Part shown: piece after piece, positions 1-9,100 of the stretch | Layout: each line of letters begins with the position of its first letter | Position numbering within the stretch: position 1 is the first letter of the stretch | DNA from: Saccharopolyspora elongata | GTDB lineage: Bacteria > Actinomycetota > Actinomycetes > Mycobacteriales > Pseudonocardiaceae | DNA: 64,000 nt | Assembly: GCF_004348985.1 (NCBI RefSeq) | Contig: NZ_SMKW01000031.1 | Location: 1-64,000, forward strand | Reading direction: 5' to 3' | Translations under genes and position numbers: made by a program | Notes under the pieces: model-generated | Told to the model about the DNA's origin: nothing | Database searches by the model: none | The model's input: the letters and a program-made list of their open reading frames with translations, nothing else

Positions 1-90
1 AGGCTGCTGAGCCGGCTTGCCGGGCCTGTCGGATGAAGTGGACACGTCTATCAGGATCTCCGATCCCGCCCTCGCTCCGGCACCCGGCAC

Positions 91-366
91 TCACACCAGG
101 TGTCTCATCTCATCCTGACAAAGAGGGCACAGCACGCCCGGATGCGATTCGAGGGTTTGCTCTACAAGCCGCGCTACGACAGTTCCCCGCGGGCCGTCGA
201 CTCCACGGACCTCGATGTAACAGCGCCCCGGCCTCGACCACACTCCACGTCGCCGAACGCCGAGGAGCATGCCCGCCACATCTGCGGCACCGCGCACGCC
301 AGAGAACCCGGTTTCGGCTGCCGCATCGATCAAGGACCCGAGCGACAAGCCCGGCAACAGCGACAT
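91..366 (-). pseudogene. 5' fragment of a CtpI-like P-type ATPase gene
   Basis: An ATG at 366 is preceded by a strong ribosome binding site (GGGAGGT, about 6 bases upstream). About 80 residues then read like the N-terminal region of mycobacterial CtpI-type cation-transporting ATPases: a start MSLLPGLSLG, an alanine/glycine-rich helix, then a basic segment leading into the stretch YIEVRGV, ending near SHPGV. After about base 125 the match is lost and the frame stops at 91. The membrane helices, the phosphorylated Asp region and the ATP-binding domain are all absent, so only the 5' end of the gene remains. The family match is from memory of the N-terminal pattern, and no motif unique to P-type ATPases survives in the fragment. 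Confidence 0.42.
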
Positions 367-777
367 CCCTGCACCTCCCGCCTGTAGCCATACCCATTCC
401 TGGAAGTAGGACCGTGGGCCGGAGCAACCTGGCCAGCATTCGCGGGGAGGGGGTCTTGCCCGCACAAGCCTGGCGAGCTTCGATCATCGGGATCTCCCGT
501 CCGCGTTCGCTGACTGACTTCGTGCACTAAGCTTTGTCGACGATCGCGGCGCTTATCTGACTGTTGTTGACGGGTGTTGTCCACGACGTCGATGACGGGA
601 CGGCGAGCCTCCCATCAATCATGTTGTGGACTGCTTTCCTTTGCTGTGTCCATGACGGGTGTTCTGGTTCAGCGGTTGGTTATGCCGTCGGGCACGGAGT
701 CGACAACCGTTTTTGGCCGGCACGGTGTCGCGGTCGGGACGGCATACGTCTCCTACCGCCACGGGTGAGAGTTCGCC
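367..777. other. Gap with no supportable gene
   Basis: I see no frame here with convincing protein-like composition. The short open frames on both strands look like GC-driven shadows. Together with the truncated ATPase to its left it appears to be decayed DNA. Confidence 0.5.
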
Positions 778-1149
778 ATGCGGTATGGCCCCGACGAGAC
801 CACAGCGGCTCTCTGGCCACTCATCGTCGGTGGCCTCTTGATGATTTCCGCCATCGGGCTATGGAAAACCCACAACCACCGCGCTCCTGGAGAGTGGAAG
901 GCGTGGTTGTCGTTCATGCTGGGGATTGGGCTGGCGATGTGCGCCAAGCATTCGCATCTAACGCTGCACCGCTGGGCCAGCAGGAACGGATCGCGTTCAT
1001 CCGCCGAGTGCTCACCGACGACACAATCCCACCCGTTCAGTCCAGCGAGGACGGTTCCCAAGCTGCAGAAACACGATCGGCCACGGCGGCGCGGATCTTC
1101 ATGCTCTGATTGTGTTCAGTTCACCCGGAAGATTGATCGTCTTGATTGA
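778..1149 (+). CDS. Possible small membrane protein, probably frameshifted
   Basis: The frame from ATG 778 gives 123 residues. Residues 10-27 (around ALWPLIVGGLL) and 41-57 (around WLSFMLGIGLAM) are good membrane helices separated by a short polar loop. After about residue 58 the sequence turns into low-complexity Ser/Arg/Thr text, while another plus frame over 950-1070 reads more like protein (around QQERIAFIRRVL). This suggests a frameshift near 945 and a decayed gene. I do not recognise a family. It stands alone between the ATPase fragment and the phosphatase gene. Confidence 0.25.
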   Translation: MRYGPDETTAALWPLIVGGLLMISAIGLWKTHNHRAPGEWKAWLSFMLGIGLAMCAKHSHLTLHRWASRNGSRSSAECSPTTQSHPFSPARTVPKLQKHDRPRRRGSSCSDCVQFTRKIDRLD

Positions 1150-1170
1150 CCGCGCGTAGCGTCACCGCGC

Positions 1171-2247
1171 ATGCGAGAAGAGCACGTCACCCATGCCATC
1201 CGGCGTCGGGAGCTGCTGGCCGGAGCGGTCGTCGCGGCCGTCGGCGTCGGTTTGGCACCGGTCGCGGCTTCGGCGAGTACACGGAAGTTCCCGTTGCCCA
1301 CCACCCGCGAGCTCACCGTCCTGGTGACCGGAGACGCGGGCACCGGCGAGCCCGCGCAGTACGCGGTCGCCGCCGCAGCCCGCCGCGTGGCCGCAGAGAA
1401 GGGTTGTTCGCTGGCGCTCGGGCTCGGTGACAACCTCTACCTGGACGGGCCGGAAAGCTCGGACGACGACGAGTTCCAGACCAAGTTCGAGCAGCCCAAC
1501 GTGGGAATCGACGTGCCGTGGTTGATGATCCTCGGCAACCACGACGTCAGCGGCCTGATGCCCGGCGGCGGTGACGGACCCGCGCGCGGCGACTACGAGG
1601 TGGCCTACCACAACAGCTCGCAGCGCTGGTACATGCCGGACCGCTACTACTCGGTGCCGCTGCCGGACGGCTCACCGAACCCGGTGGTGGAGTTCTTCGC
1701 GCTGGACAGCAACCCGGTCGCGTCGTTCCTGCCGCAGCTCGACCCGCGCTACACCTGGAACGGGCCTTACATGCAGCAGCAGCGGGAGTGGCTGGACGCG
1801 AAACTGCGCGAGTCGCGGGCGTATTGGAAGATCGTGCTCGCCCACCACCCGTACATCAACAACGGACCCTACGGCAATGCCGGCGAGTACAACGGCGTCA
1901 CCCTAGACGACTACGCCAGCGGCAAGCACCTCAAGGAACTGTACGAGGAGATCGTGCTGGGCCGGGCGGACCTGATCATGTCCGGGCACGACCACTGCTC
2001 CCAGATCCTCGCCCCGGTGCGCGGCACCCAGCAGATCGTGTGCGGCGCATCGTCGCAGACCGAGAGCGGCCAGAGCAAGGTCACCAACGACTTCCACTGG
2101 CAGGACTTCTCCCGCCGCGGCTTCATGACCTTGTCCATCACCGCGACCGCGATCACCATCGACGCCTACCTCGTCGAATCGTCCGATCCGGCCACCGCGA
2201 CAGCGACCCTCGCCTACACCCACACCGTCGGACCGCGTGCCGGGTAA
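1171..2247 (+). CDS. Tat-exported metallophosphoesterase (acid-phosphatase-like)
   Basis: This 358-residue protein has the calcineurin-like phosphoesterase signature in order: TGDAG near residue 52, GLGDNLY near 87, LGNHD near 115, an AHHPY histidine motif near 230 and SGHDH near 271. These supply the ligands for a two-metal centre that hydrolyses phosphate esters. The layout and length fit the tartrate-resistant/purple acid phosphatase branch. The N-terminus carries a twin-arginine signal (IRRRELL followed by an alanine/glycine/valine-rich core), so it should be folded in the cytoplasm and exported. No good ribosome binding site precedes ATG 1171, but it is the only start that keeps the signal peptide. 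Another Tat-exported protein follows 170 bp downstream on the same strand. The substrate cannot be read from the sequence. Confidence 0.85.
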   Translation: MREEHVTHAIRRRELLAGAVVAAVGVGLAPVAASASTRKFPLPTTRELTVLVTGDAGTGEPAQYAVAAAARRVAAEKGCSLALGLGDNLYLDGPESSDDDEFQTKFEQPNVGIDVPWLMILGNHDVSGLMPGGGDGPARGDYEVAYHNSSQRWYMPDRYYSVPLPDGSPNPVVEFFALDSNPVASFLPQLDPRYTWNGPYMQQQREWLDAKLRESRAYWKIVLAHHPYINNGPYGNAGEYNGVTLDDYASGKHLKELYEEIVLGRADLIMSGHDHCSQILAPVRGTQQIVCGASSQTESGQSKVTNDFHWQDFSRRGFMTLSITATAITIDAYLVESSDPATATATLAYTHTVGPRAG

Positions 2248-2417
2248 CAGGAGAGTTCCATGCGCCACGACGCCTTGCTTTGGGGTGACCTGAGAAAAGG
2301 CGTCATCGGGCATTCTTTTCGGCGCCAGGTGAGGAGCGCCGGTCGGTCGCGCCCGCGATGAAGGATGACGGCCGCACCGCACTGCCGTGGCACGAACAAC
2401 CAGGAGCAACCCACACC

Positions 2418-3218
2418 ATGGACCGCAGAAAGTTCCTTGCCGCCGCGCCTCTCGGGGCCGCGACACCCCTCGTTCTCGGCGCCGCGCCCGGCCATGCGCA
2501 GAGCCTGCGAGAGGGCTCTCTGCAGGACGTTCCCGACGCGCAACTCCAGGCGCTAATGCACTCGGCGCTGAGCCGCGAGCTGGCGGATGAGGAGACCGCC
2601 CAGCGGATGGTCGAGTGGATATGGGACGTGGGTTTCGAATGGCACGCGGAGACGGCGCCGGTGGCGGAGGCCGACTTCATCATCGCCTTCGCGTTCGGCA
2701 ACCGGCCACCGGCCAACGGCGGCGATCCTGCCAAGGTCCGCCCCGAGCCAGGCCCGACCAACGAGGCGCTGGCCTACGTGATCTCGAAGCTTCGCCAGGA
2801 GCGCCGACTACCGGTATACGCGCAGTGGGAGATCGCCCAGGTCCTGGCGGAGAAGCACCACATGGACCACGTCGTCTCCATCGAACCGGAGATCGCCGAA
2901 GACGGGACGATCAAGTACCTCAGCACCGACGACATCGCCAAGAAGGTCGCCGAGCTCCGCAGGCAGGAGCCGGACGGCCCTGGCGTGGCGAGTGTGGTGG
3001 GCTTCCACGACCACCTCAAGCGGTGCGTGCTGACCACCCGGGCGAACGACATGATGGCCTACGCGCCGCTCGGCTACGCGATGCCGAACACCTACGACCA
3101 AGAGTCGGGGCAAGTGTGGACGCGATACCGGCCGGTCTACCTGGTCGTGGACATGGCGGGACAGCTGGCGTTGCTGCAGCGCGAGCTGGTGGAAGAGGCG
3201 ACCCCGGACGGAGGCTGA
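2418..3218 (+). CDS. Tat-exported protein, possibly DUF218/YdcF-like
   Basis: The chosen ATG (2418) begins MDRRKFLAAAPLG, a clear twin-arginine signal ending near an Ala-X-Ala site (GHA), and has AGGAGC about 12 bases upstream. The longer in-frame start at 2358 would bury the signal. The mature part of about 240 residues has an AEADFIIAFAFG strand, a TNEALAYVI helix, a PVYAQWEIAQVL segment, a helix STDDIAKKVAELR and VVGFHDHLKRCVL. That order resembles the DUF218/YdcF fold, where a strand ending in a His/Arg loop follows a helix, but the match is weak. It lies just after the secreted phosphatase and may share its envelope role. I do not assign a function. Confidence 0.7.
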   Translation: MDRRKFLAAAPLGAATPLVLGAAPGHAQSLREGSLQDVPDAQLQALMHSALSRELADEETAQRMVEWIWDVGFEWHAETAPVAEADFIIAFAFGNRPPANGGDPAKVRPEPGPTNEALAYVISKLRQERRLPVYAQWEIAQVLAEKHHMDHVVSIEPEIAEDGTIKYLSTDDIAKKVAELRRQEPDGPGVASVVGFHDHLKRCVLTTRANDMMAYAPLGYAMPNTYDQESGQVWTRYRPVYLVVDMAGQLALLQRELVEEATPDGG

Positions 3219-3317
3219 AAGACGGCCAACGGACGCTTCTCAACTCCGATGCGCCGCGCAAGGCTCTTGTCGGGGCGGTCCGGCGGAATTCGTCCGCATG
3301 GCGGGCCGAGACGTCAA

Positions 3318-3405
3318 CACGAGCCCACCAGTGCTTGAGCGATATGGGTCTTGCTGCCCCCGACGGGCCGTCGAGTATCACGGACTCGCCGACGCGTAGC
3401 CAAGA
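3318..3405 (-). pseudogene. istB-like ATPase scrap (IS21 family), frameshifted in the P-loop
   Basis: On the minus strand one frame reads GESVILDGPSG and the next frame continues GSKTHIAQALVGS. Joined with a one-base shift they give the P-loop region of the IS21 helper ATPase IstB (pattern GPxGxGKTHLAxALG). A stop follows at once and nothing else of the element is recognisable. Terminal repeats and the istA transposase are absent. Confidence 0.5.
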
Positions 3406-3649
3406 GACTGAGAGTGGGACCGACCGCGGGGCCACGAGGTCAGACTAGCTGTACGGAACTAGGCGGACTTAGGTCGCACTCGTCGACCGGGACACCGCTC
3501 GCTACCGGATCTTCGAAAAGCGCAGCACGGGCCACGCGTACAGCCAGCCGTACTGGACGTGGTTGCCCGTGGACACCGGAGGACTGCCCGGACCGGACGA
3601 CGTTGGAGTTAGCCCCGTCCGAGCGGTTGGTCAGGGATAGCGTGCTGTC

Positions 3650-3835
3650 TGGAAGGCGGTCCCACTGCCCCGCGGTGATGGCACTACGACCGGGCGGCCT
3701 GCGAGCTTGGCGTCGATCCGCTCCTGAAGCTTTTCTGCGGTATGCGTCCCGGTAGGCCGCGGGGTCGAAGGCGTCAGCCGCCAGCGTGTCGACCAGCATA
3801 TGGAGGTCGGCTCGGGGCTCTCGCTGCCGCTGGTT
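3650..3835 (-). pseudogene. Frameshifted 3' end of a Ku (non-homologous end-joining) gene
   Basis: In one minus-strand frame I read ADLHMLVDTLA followed by ADAFDPAAYRDAY. In the next frame, directly after, come AEKLQERIDAKLAGRPVVVP. The two halves together match the end of the Ku core of bacterial Ku proteins, where a Leu-rich helix leads to a DPxxYxDxYxExLxxLIxAK motif and a GxxVVxP tail. The break is a single-base frameshift near 3735. The beta-barrel part of Ku is missing, and no ligase D gene is nearby. Ku normally binds DNA ends and recruits LigD; this copy cannot be functional. Confidence 0.6.
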
Positions 3836-3952
3836 GACGGGCCGCCGGGAAAGCAGAGGCCGGTCGGCTCGCACCACCTGGGCGTCGCCGAGGATAGCCT
3901 AGTGGTAGGGATTCGATGTCTACTCCCGATAGGGGCTGCATGAGGGGGGATC
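3836..3952. other. Short spacer before the repeat protein gene
   Basis: No gene is seen. GGGGG at 3944-3951, directly before ATG 3953, is too close to serve as a normal ribosome binding site. Confidence 0.4.
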
Positions 3953-4576
3953 ATGGCTGCCAAGCAGGCAACGACGGCGCGCCTCCCCGGCGTTACCGCC
4001 GAGCTTCACCAACCCGATCACTACATTCCCACTCGCGATGATCTCGCAGGCGCCGCTAACGCCGTTCGGGGCTCTCTTCCTTCCTGGGAGATGACGGCCT
4101 TCTACGGTGGCCTTGGAGCGCTGGCCGCGTTCGCGGTGATCGAGTGGCCGGTGGCGGTGGCGATCGGTGTGGGTGCCGTGATCGCACAGCGCTCCGGCCG
4201 CACCGCGGAGAAGTCACGTTCCGGTACCGCACGGGTCGAGGCTGAGCCATCCGGCCGCGCAAAAGCGGATGAGTTGCCGATCAGCGGCTATGACAGCCGC
4301 ACCGTCGGCGAGATTACCGAGCAGTTGCCGGGGCTGTCCCAGCGCGAGCTGCGCCTGGTCGAGGACTACGAAACGCGAAATCGGGCTCGGACCGGCATCC
4401 TGCGCCGTATCGACGAACTACGCGGCGAGGAGCCCTGGGCCGGCTATGACGAAATGGGCGTCGGCGAGATCCTTCCGCGCATGCGGACAATGCCCGCCGA
4501 CGAGCAGGCCGCTGTAGCCGACTACGAGCAACACCACAAACAACGGCGCACCATCATCCAAGCCGCGCACAGCTGA
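3953..4576 (+). CDS. Membrane protein with two tandem C-terminal YD...YE repeats (DUF8129-like)
   Basis: The protein has 207 residues. Residues 47-80 are hydrophobic (around YGGLGALAAFAVIEWPVAVAIG) and could be one or two membrane helices. The C-terminal half holds two copies of a repeat of about 45 residues. The first starts YDSRTVGEITEQL and ends in a helix with VEDYETRNRAR. The second starts YDEMGVGEILPRM and ends with VADYEQHHKQRR. This Y-D-x4-V-x-EI ... YE pattern occurs in many actinobacterial envelope proteins, where it is annotated as DUF8129 or as the tail of lipid-droplet-associated proteins; its function is unknown. It stands alone, with decayed DNA on both sides. Confidence 0.7.
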   Translation: MAAKQATTARLPGVTAELHQPDHYIPTRDDLAGAANAVRGSLPSWEMTAFYGGLGALAAFAVIEWPVAVAIGVGAVIAQRSGRTAEKSRSGTARVEAEPSGRAKADELPISGYDSRTVGEITEQLPGLSQRELRLVEDYETRNRARTGILRRIDELRGEEPWAGYDEMGVGEILPRMRTMPADEQAAVADYEQHHKQRRTIIQAAHS

Positions 4577-4985
4577 CCTGACCGCCGGAGCACCCTCAGT
4601 GGAGCCCCAACACCCGATCAGTGCCTCACAGCACCTAGATACTCGTAAGCCACACCCCGGGAGAACTAGATCGCTGACGTAGCTGAGAGTGAAAACTGAC
4701 CTCCAGATAACGAAGGAGATCGCTCCTGTCCAGACCGCAACCATGCCCCACCTGCAGACGTTTCGGCGGTATTCGGGTGTGTCGGGGCGGGTCATTGTCG
4801 ATGGCAGTGGACTGAATGGGCCCCTCGGACCCTTCCGCCCCGGCCATCCTGTGCCGGGTCAAGGGAAACCTCGCCGCGCCGATCCCGGGGCATGCCGTTG
4901 CAGCGCCGCAGGGCATAACGTCCCACCTAGGCGATGTCAGGCGCAGGCGATCAACGCAAGCGCTGGGCCGTTCTAACGCAGCCGC
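4577..4985. other. Gap with no supportable gene
   Basis: I find no convincing gene or RNA between the repeat protein and the AT-rich segment. Base composition falls toward the right end. Confidence 0.45.
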
Positions 4986-5337
4986 GGCGGTCGGGTTCGG
5001 AACGCAAAAAGGATACAAGGTAACGCTACACGCCGACGACGATCTAATTGATCTTACTCTCGCCCTTAAGGATGGCGAAGATTACGGGTCGCCAATCCTC
5101 ATTGCGCTAAAATATCACAGGGGCGGCAATTTACTAAACCCTTTGGCGATCAAACGTATTGCGAACCGTAGAAGATATTTGCCAACTTTGGTGGCCGCTA
5201 ACGTGGATCTCCGCTCCTCGGGGGAGCATTTGTATGCCAATCCCAATGGGTTCGGTTTTGCGAAGTGGACCAATGAAGGTGACGACTTTCGTATCGCGGA
5301 CGAGATAGAAAGATTGGGCTCGCTATCCAGACCATAG
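4986..5337 (+). pseudogene. AT-rich foreign ORF fragment, unknown function
   Basis: From about 4990 to 5330 the base composition drops sharply compared with the surrounding DNA; for example 5030-5200 has many A/T-ended codons. One frame stays open to a TAG at 5335-5337 and encodes protein-like text (QKGYKVTLHADDDLIDLTL, ALKYHRGGN, RIADEIERLG). No start codon with a ribosome binding site is visible, because the frame runs leftward into GC-rich low-complexity sequence. Its right end abuts the broken IS5-type transposase. I read it as part of a horizontally acquired gene that has lost its 5' end. No family is recognised. Confidence 0.4.
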
Positions 5338-5488
5338 GGTGCAGCACGAACAAGATGCCCTGCAGCGCCTTGCGGTCATCGATCCGTGGCCGCCCGCCCT
5401 TCTCCGGCACCCGCGTGCTCCGCGGCAGCAAGGGCTCGAGCAACTCCCATAACTCGTCGTCGACCTCCCACGGTCGCCGCCGGGCCAC
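5338..5488 (-). mobile_element. Truncated IS5-family transposase, N-terminal part only
   Basis: Starting at GTG 5488, the minus strand encodes VARRRPWEVDDELWELL, then EPLLPR, GGRPRIDDRKAL and QGILFVLH. This is the N-terminal DUF4096-like helical region of IS5-family transposases (pattern RPWEVxDELWELIEPLLP ... GRPxxxDRxxLxGILFVL). Right after FVLH, at about 5338, the match ends and the frame enters the foreign AT-rich segment, so the DDE catalytic domain is lost. No terminal inverted repeat pair could be paired by eye. Confidence 0.7.
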
Positions 5489-6104
5489 CAGACACCTCCA
5501 CAACGACAGCAAGATTACCTACTACCACCGTTTAGGTAATTTCACTCAACACTGACAGGATCGTGCAGGTTGAGGCTGGCTGGCGGGGCGCCGCAGGACA
5601 ACCGGAGGCGTCACCGGTTCTGCCACCCGTTGGATGCCGCACAGGGCTTCTAAGGACACGATGGGAACCGGCCAGCACCCGTCCCCACCACGCGCGAACC
5701 AGCGTTTCCGCACTGCACAAGGGCACTTTGCCTGTCCCGCCGTGATGGCCCGAATGAACGCCCGATGGGACAGGCGGGACAGCGAACTCGCCACCAAAAT
5801 CAACCATTCCCAGATAGCCGAAGCCGTGTGGTTAGTCGCAACCCTCGGAGACATAGTTACCCCACGGTTTTCCCGGATCTGTGGCTAGGGCCTCTCACGG
5901 CGTTGCTTGCCCTCATGCTGTGGTGCTTCTGGCTCCTCGAGAACGACCTCGCATCACGCACCCGGGTGGCCTCGCCCAGGGACCCGGCCAACTCGTGCGC
6001 GGTGCGGTCGAACCCGGCGGCTGTCGAGGTCATCGCCGCCCGCACGACCGGGATGTACTGCCACGGCGTGTCGGCACCCACGGCGCCGACCTGGACAGGC
6101 GCGC
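5489..6104. other. Gap holding only repeat-like DNA
   Basis: Apart from the inverted repeat at 5732-5782 I find no supportable gene. A minus-strand frame around 5880-6081 (containing PVVRAAMTSTAAGFDRTA) reads somewhat like protein but has no recognised family and no start signal. Confidence 0.4.
5732..5782. repeat. Intergenic imperfect inverted repeat
   Basis: Bases 5732-5741 (CTGTCCCGCC) are the exact complement of 5773-5782 (GGCGGGACAG), with about 31 bases between them. The inner bases (around TGGCCCGAATGAACGCCCG) resemble dispersed extragenic sequences found in Pseudonocardiaceae chromosomes. It lies in a stretch without genes. Confidence 0.35.
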
Positions 6105-9100
6105 ATGTCAGACTGCCAGGCGATGCATACCCCGTCCGACCTCGCCGACCTGCTCGAATGCGAACACCGCAGCATCCTCAAGCAAGCGTTGGCGGCGGGA
6201 CTGCCCGGCGCGCCGCGCCCGAGCTCCGGGCCCGACCGGCTGGCCGTCAAGCACGGCCGCGCGCACGAGGCAGCCACGCTCGAACGGCTGCGTGACGAGC
6301 GCAAGACCGTGATCGAAATCGAAGAGCCCGACCAGGTCGCCGCCGCGAAGGCCACCGAAGAAGCGCTGCGGGCGAGCGCGCCGGTGGTCTACCAAGCCGT
6401 CTTCCACGACGGCGAGTTCTCCGGCCGCGCCGATTTCCTGCTCCGCGATGACCAAGGCCGCTACGAGGTCTACGACACGAAGCTCGCGCGGCACGCGAAG
6501 CCGGCCGCGGTCGTGCAGCTCACCGCGTACGCCGACGCGTTGCGCCGCGCCGGTTGGCCGGCCGGGCCGGAGATGCACCTGCTGCTCGGTGACGGCACCA
6601 CGCGCAGCCTGCGCGTCGACGATTTCCTGCCGCTGCTCGATCGCCTCCGTGACCGGCTCGTCACGCGGCCGCCACGGCTGCCGGAACGCATGTGGGCCGA
6701 CGAACGACCCGCCTGCACCGGCTGCGGCTTCGCTGACCACTGCTCGTCCGCGCGCGAGGCGGACCGGGACCTGTCGCTGGTCGCGGGCATGCGTGGCGAA
6801 CAGCGGCGCAAGCTCGTGACGGCCGGGCTCGGCACGATCGACGCGCTCGCCACCGCCGAGCCGGCGGACCGGCCGCGTGACATGTCGGCGGACACGTTCG
6901 CGACCTTGCGCGCGCAGGCCGCGATCCAGGTGCGGCAGGACGAAACCGGGGAATTGGCGTACGAGGTCATCGACCCGTCGGCGCTGGCCGAGCTGCCGCC
7001 ACCGAGCCCCGGCGACATCTTCTTCGACATGGAAGGCGACCCGTATGCGCTCGCCGGCGCCGGGCTGGAGTACCTGTTCGGCGCCGTCACGCCCGACGCG
7101 CGCTTCACACCGTTTTGGGCACATACGCGTCCGCAGGAGAAGCGTGCCTTCGAGGAGTTCATCGACTTCGCCACAGCCAGGCTGACCGACGATCCGGACG
7201 CGCACATCTTCCACTACGCGCCGTACGAGGTCACGGCCGTCAAGCGGCTCGCCGCGGTGCACGGAACGCGCGAGGAAGCCGTGGACGAACTGCTGCGCAG
7301 CGGCCGGATGGTCGACCTGTATGCCGTGGTGCGCAAGGCTTTGCGCGTCGGCCAGCGGTCTTACTCGATCAAGTACCTCGAACCGTTGTACATGCCGGAA
7401 ACCCGCGACGGCGACGTGAAGACCGCCGTGTCGAGCATCGAGGCGTACGAGGACTACCTGACGCTCGCCAAGGCCGGCGACATCGAAGAGGCCGACGAGG
7501 TGCTGCGCGGCATCGCCGACTACAACGAGTACGACTGCGTGTCCACGTTGCGGCTGCTGGAATTCCTGCACCGCGTCCGCGAGGAAGCGGGCATCGAGCT
7601 CGCAACCCCGGCGCCGGAGTCCGAAGTGGACGCCCTGCTGCGACAGACGGAGGAGGAAGAGGCCGCGCTGCGCCGGGCCGAACGCGCGGCCGCGATGGCG
7701 GCGCTGGTCGACCCGCTGCTCGACGGCCTGCCCGACGATCCCGCCGACTTCACCCCGGACGACCACGCTCGCGCGCTGCTCGCCGCCTCCGTCGGTTACC
7801 ACCGGCGCGAGACGAACCCGGCGTGGTGGGAGTTCTTCCGGCAGCTCGCCGCACCGGTCGGCGACCTCGAGGCGGACACGACCTGCGCTGTGCCGGTGTC
7901 GGTGTCCGCAGGCGAGTGGGTGCCGCCGTCGGGACGGCTGCGCACGGCCAAGCGCACGCTCACAGTGGCGTGCGACCCGGACCGGCCGCATCCGTTCGCG
8001 GTCGGGGACGGCGTGCGGCTGCGGTACAGCGCCGATGCGCGGGACGCGAAGGTCGTGGCGGCGTCGGCGGTCGAGCTGACTCTGGAGGAGAGCAGCGCGC
8101 CGGACAGCACGTCGGACGAGCGACCGGTCGCGGTCCTGCCGGGCGGCCCGGTGCGGCCCGCGCCGAAGGACGAGGCCGTGGCCGACCTGGCCCGGCTGGT
8201 CGGGGAAACGCTCCCGGAGCTGCCCGCGCATCCGGGCGTGGACCTGCTGCGCCGGATCCCGCGGTTGCGCGGCGGTGCGCTGCCCGCGCCCGGCGAGGAC
8301 TCGGTGGCCACCGTGATCGAGGCGGTCGACGCGCTCGACGGGTCGGTGCTCGCGGTACAGGGCCCGCCCGGGGCGGGGAAGACGTACTTGGCGGGCAAGC
8401 TGATCGCGCACCTCGTGCGGTCCGGGCGGACGGTCGGTGTGACGTCCAACAGCCACAAGGCCGTGGAGAACGTGCTGTCCGCCGCGCTCGGCAACGCGCC
8501 GTCGATGGCGTGCGCGAAACGGCCGCGCCGGACGCCGGATCCCGCGCTGCCGTGGGAACAGCCGAAGACGAACAACGCGTTGGCCAAATGGCGCGCCGAG
8601 CACAACGACGGGCACCTCGTCGGCGGCACCGCGTGGACATTCGCGAACGCCGCCGTGCGCGAGGAACCGTTCGATGTACTGGTGATCGACGAGGCCGGGC
8701 AGTTCGCGCTCGCGGACGCACTGGCCGTGTCGATGTGCGCGAAGAACGTGGTGTTGCTGGGCGATCCGCAGCAGCTGCCGCAGGTCGTGCAGGGCACGCA
8801 CCCGGCAGGCGCGGAGGCGTCGGCGTTGGGGCACCTGATCGGCGACGCGGACATCATGCCGCCCGAGCTGGGCTACTTCCTGGACCAGACACGGCGCATG
8901 CATCCGGCCGTGTGCGCACCGGTTTCCCGGTTGTCGTACGCAGGTTTGCTGCACTCGCACCCGTCCGCGGACCGTTCGGTCGACGGCTTCGCCTCCGGGC
9001 TGTACCTCGCGTCGGTGGAGCACCGCGGGAACACCACGCGGTCGATCGAGGAAGCGGCGCAGGTCATGTCGGTGATCGCGGACCTGCACGGGCGCACGTG

